Assembly (NCBI GenBank): GCA_045132775.1 | Contig: JBGUSX010000052.1 | Span: 1-17,088 of the forward strand | Source: SVTX01 sp045132775 | GTDB taxonomy: Bacteria > Bacillota > Clostridia > Oscillospirales > CAG-272 | Length of the DNA: 17,088 nt | Direction: 5' to 3' | In this document: positions 13,944 through 17,088 of the stretch, piece by piece | How the letters are laid out: every line of letters starts with the position of its first letter | How positions within the stretch are numbered: position 1 is the first letter of the stretch | Program-made: the position numbers and the translations under genes | Notes under the pieces: generated by a model | What the model saw: only the letters and a program-made list of their open reading frames with translations | Told to the model about the DNA's origin: nothing | The model's database searches: none

Positions 13944-14202
13944 AGCCTTCCCCAGCGGGGAAGGGGGACCGCGGTAGCGGTGGATGAGGAGGTCGCTTTT
14001 TCAAGGGGTTCACGTCCTCTGATTATCTTGTTTCGTTGCAAAAGAAACCTTGTGCCACAAGACAAAAACCACAATACATCCGTGGCGCTCATCCTAATGG
14101 CGACCTCCTCAACCACCGCTTACGCGGTCCCCCGTAAAGCGCGTTTTGCTTGCAAAAGGTGCTACGAGGGCTCGCCCGAGTTGTTCTCCGCTGGAGAAGG
14201 CT
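13944..14202 (-). mobile_element. Miniature inverted-repeat element, copy 2 (inverted, enlarged)
   Basis: The same termini as copy 1 (AGCCTTC...GAAGGCT), the same GAGGAGGTCGC arm ends and the same centre with CTTGTGCCACAAG, but in reverse orientation relative to copy 1. The small arm hairpin is CCGC-GGTA-GCGG here instead of CCAC-GAA-GTGG, so the stem is kept while the sequence changed. The right arm carries about 50 extra bases (14134-14183) with two more small palindromes. It fills most of the gene-free stretch 13882-14290, between convergent genes; I see nothing else there but terminators. Confidence 0.72.
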
Positions 14203-14222
14203 ATTCGAATAATCAAAATTTG

Positions 14223-14262
14223 AAAAACAAAACCCCAACGCAGATATTTCCGCGCGGGGTTT
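14223..14262 (-). terminator. Probable terminator of the feo operon
   Basis: On the minus strand AAACCCC and GGGGTTT (plus 14230-14236 and 14256-14262) close a stem with a GCG/CGC inner part, followed by a T-rich tail. It lies about 30 bases past the last feo gene. Confidence 0.6.
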
Positions 14263-14290
14263 GTTTGTTGTTTGCTTGTTTGCCTTTTAT

Positions 14291-14488
14291 TTAATCCTCG
14301 TCGGTGCCACAACCATGGCAAGAATGGCACTGTCCCGAGCATTTTTCCTTTTGATTTGCCGAACAAGAGCAGCTATCGGGACATCCGATGCACTTCTTTC
14401 CGCTCTTTTTCGATCTGTATATATAGAACGATGCCGCGCCGACGATCAGCACTATCACCGCTATTATGACTATGTCAATAGGTCCCAT
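14291..14488 (-). CDS. FeoB-associated Cys-rich membrane protein
   Basis: This 65-aa protein has one N-terminal membrane helix (about residues 5-24), a short basic linker, and a tail with eight cysteines (CIGC, CSC, then four more in CSGQCHSCHGC) plus histidines. This is the small protein often found next to feoB in Firmicutes; it is presumed to handle iron or stabilise FeoB at the membrane, but its role is unproven. AAGGAGG precedes the ATG. It starts 27 bp after the feoB stop and is surely co-transcribed. Confidence 0.88.
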   Translation of the reverse strand: MGPIDIVIIAVIVLIVGAASFYIYRSKKSGKKCIGCPDSCSCSANQKEKCSGQCHSCHGCGTDED

Positions 14489-14515
14489 AGCTCCTCCTTA
14501 TAGATTAGAAATTTT

Positions 14516-16549
14516 TTATGCTTTTGCCTTACCGCCAAGCTTATATTCATCCTTCATCTTCTTATTGTTTCTGATAATAAGGACCGTGATGAACGCCGCG
14601 ATCGCCGCTACGACCGCCCAGCCTACGATAGGCATCCAGATCTCGCCGAAGCTTCCGCCCGTGAAGAGTGTGCCGAAGAAGAATGCAAGAAATCCTACGG
14701 TATATCCAACCGCGAACTGAAGTCCGATTCCTGCAAAGAGCCATTTCTTGCTCTTGATCTCGGAGTTCATCGCTCCTATTGCCGCAAAGCAAGGAGGTGT
14801 GAAGAGGTTGAACATAAGGAACGCGAGTGCCGCTGCGGGTACGATTCCGATCGAGCTTGCAATTCCCGTTGCGCCGTCGATGATCTCGAGGTCCTCGTTT
14901 ATAAGATGCTCAAACGCATAGCAGGTCGCGAGTGTTCCGACTACGCACTCCTTTGCGATAAAGCCTGTGACCGCTGCCGCCGCAAGCTGCCATGCGACTA
15001 CTCCGACTACGGGTGCGATGACGTATGCGATAGGTGTTCCGATGCTTGCGAGAATCGACTCGGATGCGTCCTCGACCATCTCGAACTTCCAGTTGAAGCT
15101 CTGCATCATATATACTACGAAGTTACATACGAGAATGATAGTTCCCGCTTTGACGAGATACGACCAGCCTCTGTCGAGCATGGACTTTGTCGCTCTCCAG
15201 AAGTTTGGAACCTTGTACTCGGGAAGCTCGATAATAAAGAACGATCTTTTCTTATATCCCGTGATCTTATTGATAAGAAGCGCGCACAGGAGGATGATCA
15301 CGATACCTGCAAAGTACATTGCGGTTCCGATCCAGCCCTGCTCGGGGAAGAATGCGCCCACGAAGAGCGCGATAACGGGAAGCTTTGCACCGCAAGGCAT
15401 AAAGGGTGCGAGCATTGCCGTCGATCTTCTCTCTCGCTCGTTTTTGATGGTTCTGCAAGCCATAACTCCGGGAACCGCACATCCCGTTCCGATAACGAAC
15501 GGAATTACAGATTTACCCGAAAGTCCGACCTTCTTGAAGATAGGGTCAAGAACGACGGTCGCGCGTGCCATATATCCGCAATCCTCAAGGAGCGCGATAA
15601 GGAAGTACATTACCATAACGAGCGGCAAAAATCCTACGACTGCGGCAACGCCCTCGATAAGTCCCTCAAGCACGATCGCCTTGAGAATTATGTTAGCTCC
15701 TTCCATCCAGCCCTCGACTATTCCCTTGAACCAGCCTATGCAGTCAACGAGACCCCAGATGTGAAATCCGCTCTCGAGGTCGTATCCGTTTGCGAGCCAA
15801 TCGCCAAGCCATGCCTGCGAGATCTGGAATACGAGGAACATTACAAGCGCGAAGAAAGGAATTCCGAACCACCAGCTTGTAAGGATATTATCGACCTTAT
15901 CCTGCGCGTTTTTATCCTTTGTAAAGACCTTGCGCGTCTCTACCTCTTTTACTATCTTATTTACAAATGAGAATCTTGCTCTGTCCGCACCCTCGACCGC
16001 CTTTTTGTCGGTGAGGTCAACGTCACCCTGCACGTAAGGTGCCTTCTGATCCGTGCCTATCACCGCAATTGCCGCCGCGACGAGATCCTTGAGTCCGTCA
16101 CCCGTGGTGGAGGTGGTGTCGATAACGGGGCAACCGAGCTTCTCCGAAAGCTTCTTTACGTCGATCTTGGTCTCCTTCTTCTTGTTGATGTCCGCCTTGT
16201 TGAGCGCGACGACCATAGGAATACCAAGCTCGAGGAGCTGTGTCGTGAAGAACAGGCTACGGCTGAGGTTTGTTGAATCGACGATGTTGATGATCGCATC
16301 GGGATTCTCGTTCTTGACGTACTGACTTGTGATACTCTCCTCGCTCGTGAAGGGCGACATAGAGTATGCGCCGGGGAGGTCAACTGCAATTACCTCGTCA
16401 GCTCCCACAGAGATGCTTTTTTTGATGGGGTGTTCCTTTTTGTCAACGGTAACGCCTGCCCAGTTTCCGACCTTTTCATTCTTACCGGTCAGGGCATTGT
16501 ACATTGTCGTTTTACCGCTGTTGGGGTTTCCCGCAAGTGCGATTCTCAT
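14516..16549 (-). CDS. feoB: Ferrous iron transport protein B
   Basis: This 677-aa protein carries Fe(II) across the cytoplasmic membrane. The N-terminal G domain has GNPNSGKTT (7-15), AGVTV (31-35), DLPG (57-60) and NKAD (117-120), followed by the helical spacer domain. From about residue 235 the membrane part has the paired Gate regions, with the conserved GTGCAVPGVMACR and MPCGAKLPV segments bearing the cysteines thought to line the path. A late segment with PPCFAAIGAM matches the second Gate. Length is within the family range (650-770 aa). An AAGGAGAG ribosome site precedes the ATG at 16549. feoA is upstream and the Cys-rich gene downstream. Confidence 0.97.
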   Translation of the reverse strand: MRIALAGNPNSGKTTMYNALTGKNEKVGNWAGVTVDKKEHPIKKSISVGADEVIAVDLPGAYSMSPFTSEESITSQYVKNENPDAIINIVDSTNLSRSLFFTTQLLELGIPMVVALNKADINKKKETKIDVKKLSEKLGCPVIDTTSTTGDGLKDLVAAAIAVIGTDQKAPYVQGDVDLTDKKAVEGADRARFSFVNKIVKEVETRKVFTKDKNAQDKVDNILTSWWFGIPFFALVMFLVFQISQAWLGDWLANGYDLESGFHIWGLVDCIGWFKGIVEGWMEGANIILKAIVLEGLIEGVAAVVGFLPLVMVMYFLIALLEDCGYMARATVVLDPIFKKVGLSGKSVIPFVIGTGCAVPGVMACRTIKNERERRSTAMLAPFMPCGAKLPVIALFVGAFFPEQGWIGTAMYFAGIVIILLCALLINKITGYKKRSFFIIELPEYKVPNFWRATKSMLDRGWSYLVKAGTIILVCNFVVYMMQSFNWKFEMVEDASESILASIGTPIAYVIAPVVGVVAWQLAAAAVTGFIAKECVVGTLATCYAFEHLINEDLEIIDGATGIASSIGIVPAAALAFLMFNLFTPPCFAAIGAMNSEIKSKKWLFAGIGLQFAVGYTVGFLAFFFGTLFTGGSFGEIWMPIVGWAVVAAIAAFITVLIIRNNKKMKDEYKLGGKAKA

Positions 16550-16607
16550 TAGGTTTCTCTCCTTGGTTAAAAAAAGATTTATTTTAGTTTAATTACCTTC
16601 AAATCGA

Positions 16608-16623
16608 GTTAGCGGTGGCTAAC
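16608..16623. promoter_or_regulatory. Second GTTAGC-N4-GCTAAC palindrome, upstream of feoB
   Basis: GTTAGC (16608-16613), 4 bases, GCTAAC (16618-16623). The arms match the inner part of the feoA-promoter palindrome exactly, with the same 4-base spacing. It lies in the feoA-feoB spacer, 59 bases before the feoB start. No good promoter is visible beside it. AGCGGT/ACCGCT can also pair here as a hairpin. Confidence 0.6.
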
Positions 16624-16631
16624 CGCTCCCC

Positions 16632-16656
16632 AAAAAAATAATCCGTGAGGATCATT
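16632..16656 (-). terminator. Terminator-like hairpin between feoA and feoB
   Basis: On the minus strand an 8-bp stem (one G-U pair) with loop TCAC, plus 16637-16644 against 16649-16656, is followed by a run of T's (A's at 16632-16638). It lies 8 bases after the feoA stop. It would let part of the transcripts stop after feoA, making less feoB. Confidence 0.6.
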
Positions 16657-16664
16657 TTTTATTT

Positions 16665-16877
16665 TCAGATCATTATAGCCTCTGCAAGCTGCTTGTCGAT
16701 ATTATATCTTCCGTCCTTGATAGAAACGACACAGCTGCGCTTTAAGTGTGAGACAACGGTGATCGGCTCACCCGAGTAGCATCCGAGCGAAAAAAGGAAG
16801 GAATCGAGCTCTTCGTCGTCTGTTTCTATCGACTTTATGATGTATTCTACGCCTTCTTTTGCTTCTCTTAAAGTCAT
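16665..16877 (-). CDS. feoA: FeoA domain protein
   Basis: This 70-aa cytoplasmic SH3-like protein is expected to work with FeoB in ferrous iron uptake. The family pattern is seen: an N-terminal MTLREAKEG, a central LFSLGCYSGEPITVV strand-turn, and the closing DGRYNIDKQLAEAIMI that corresponds to 'r.aLr..eA..I.V'. It is a little short for the family (75-85 aa). GGGGAG precedes the ATG at 16877. It is the first gene of the feo operon and directly follows a promoter with an operator-like palindrome. Confidence 0.9.
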   Translation of the reverse strand: MTLREAKEGVEYIIKSIETDDEELDSFLFSLGCYSGEPITVVSHLKRSCVVSIKDGRYNIDKQLAEAIMI

Positions 16878-16913
16878 AGTGCTCTCCCCTCTGCTTCTTC
16901 GCGTCGTGATATA

Positions 16914-16931
16914 GGTTAGCCTACGCTAACC
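16914..16931. promoter_or_regulatory. Palindromic operator at the feoA start point (DtxR/IdeR-like)
   Basis: GGTTAGC-CTAC-GCTAACC, 7-bp perfect arms, lies 8 bases after the -10 on the minus strand, so over the transcription start. The half site TAGGTTAGCCTA resembles the DtxR/IdeR box (TTAGGTTAGSCTAACCTAA), but the two halves are further apart here. A bound iron-sensing repressor would block transcription of feoA. The regulator identity is an inference. Confidence 0.7.
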
Positions 16932-16938
16932 ATACTGT

Positions 16939-16967
16939 ATTATATATCTTTCAAGTCCTTTTGTCAA
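16939..16967 (-). promoter_or_regulatory. Consensus sigma-A promoter of the feo operon
   Basis: On the minus strand, TTGACA (16962-16967), a 17-bp spacer and TATAAT (16939-16944), both perfect. The feoA start codon is about 60 bp downstream, with the palindromic operator in between. Confidence 0.92.
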
Positions 16968-17065
16968 GAGATTTTTAGAAAAAATGCTAATTTCAGTTAT
17001 TTTTCTTTCGGTTTGTTGATTTTTCAGTGGTTTTTTTGTGGAAATTAACAAAAATACGCGGCAGT

Positions 17066-17088
17066 GGGTGAATTTTGATTTGTCGGTG
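17066..17088. repeat. Possible edge of a further repeat copy at the window end
   Basis: GAATTTTGATTTGTCGG resembles the outer flank of the miniature element copy 1 (AAATTTTGATTTATCG from 8185) and copy 2 (reverse strand, ending near 14219). The window ends before this can be confirmed. The stretch 16968-17065 shows nothing else. Confidence 0.3.

Noticed and set aside
14906..15970. 354-aa plus-strand open frame
   Set aside because: Antisense to feoB, which is certain by motifs. The translated sequence has no recognisable domain.

Overview
The window looks like a chromosomal segment of an uncultured gut-type Clostridia bacterium (Bacillota). Three things suggest this: a short SigA-type RpoD (375 aa) following DnaG, an HPr kinase/phosphorylase, and a feoA-feoB-Cys-rich gene set. 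The spacers carry GC-rich, hairpin-forming repeats of a kind I associate with uncultured Clostridiales/Christensenellales-like genomes. The order-level placement is a guess from style, not a computed assignment.

Layout. Positions 1-6440 (all minus strand): a lipoprotein of the extracellular solute-binding type with its own promoter; then, upstream of it, the macromolecular-synthesis pair dnaG-rpoD, preceded by an unrecognised membrane-anchored protein. Positions 6441-6894: a gene-free spacer with three separate repeat structures, including a 28-nt degenerate copy of the last codons of the next gene. 6895-8049 (minus): a membrane-anchored parvulin-like foldase. 8050-8534: a gene-free spacer filled by copy 1 of a ~207-bp miniature inverted-repeat element. 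8535-10084 (plus): hprK and a phosphopantetheinyl transferase overlapping by 4 bp. 10151-10313: a consensus promoter, tRNA-Glu(CTC) and its terminator. 10316-10887: a striking array of seven small hairpins joined by a repeated 10-nt linker, leading into the ribosome binding site of a four-helix-bundle (S23/IVP, Avd-related) protein whose terminator overlaps its own stop codon. 11007-11513: an AT-rich CDP-alcohol phosphatidyltransferase. 11708-12766 (minus) and 12982-13881 (plus): a divergent pair, a Gfo/Idh/MocA oxidoreductase and an alpha/beta hydrolase. 13944-14202: copy 2 of the miniature element, in opposite orientation and enlarged by 50 nt. 14291-16877 (minus): feoA, feoB and the FeoB-associated Cys-rich protein, with two related palindromic operators and a terminator-like hairpin between feoA and feoB.

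How it works together. The conserved parts are housekeeping: replication priming, the main sigma factor, carbon-catabolite signalling, carrier-protein activation, protein folding outside the membrane, and ferrous iron uptake. The candidate for something undescribed is the hairpin array plus four-helix-bundle gene at 10316-10887. Its stems differ in sequence but are all perfectly paired, its linkers are conserved and switch to the reverse complement halfway, and it sits as the untranslated leader of a protein related to a nucleic-acid-binding family. The other spacers show several independent families of short structured repeats.
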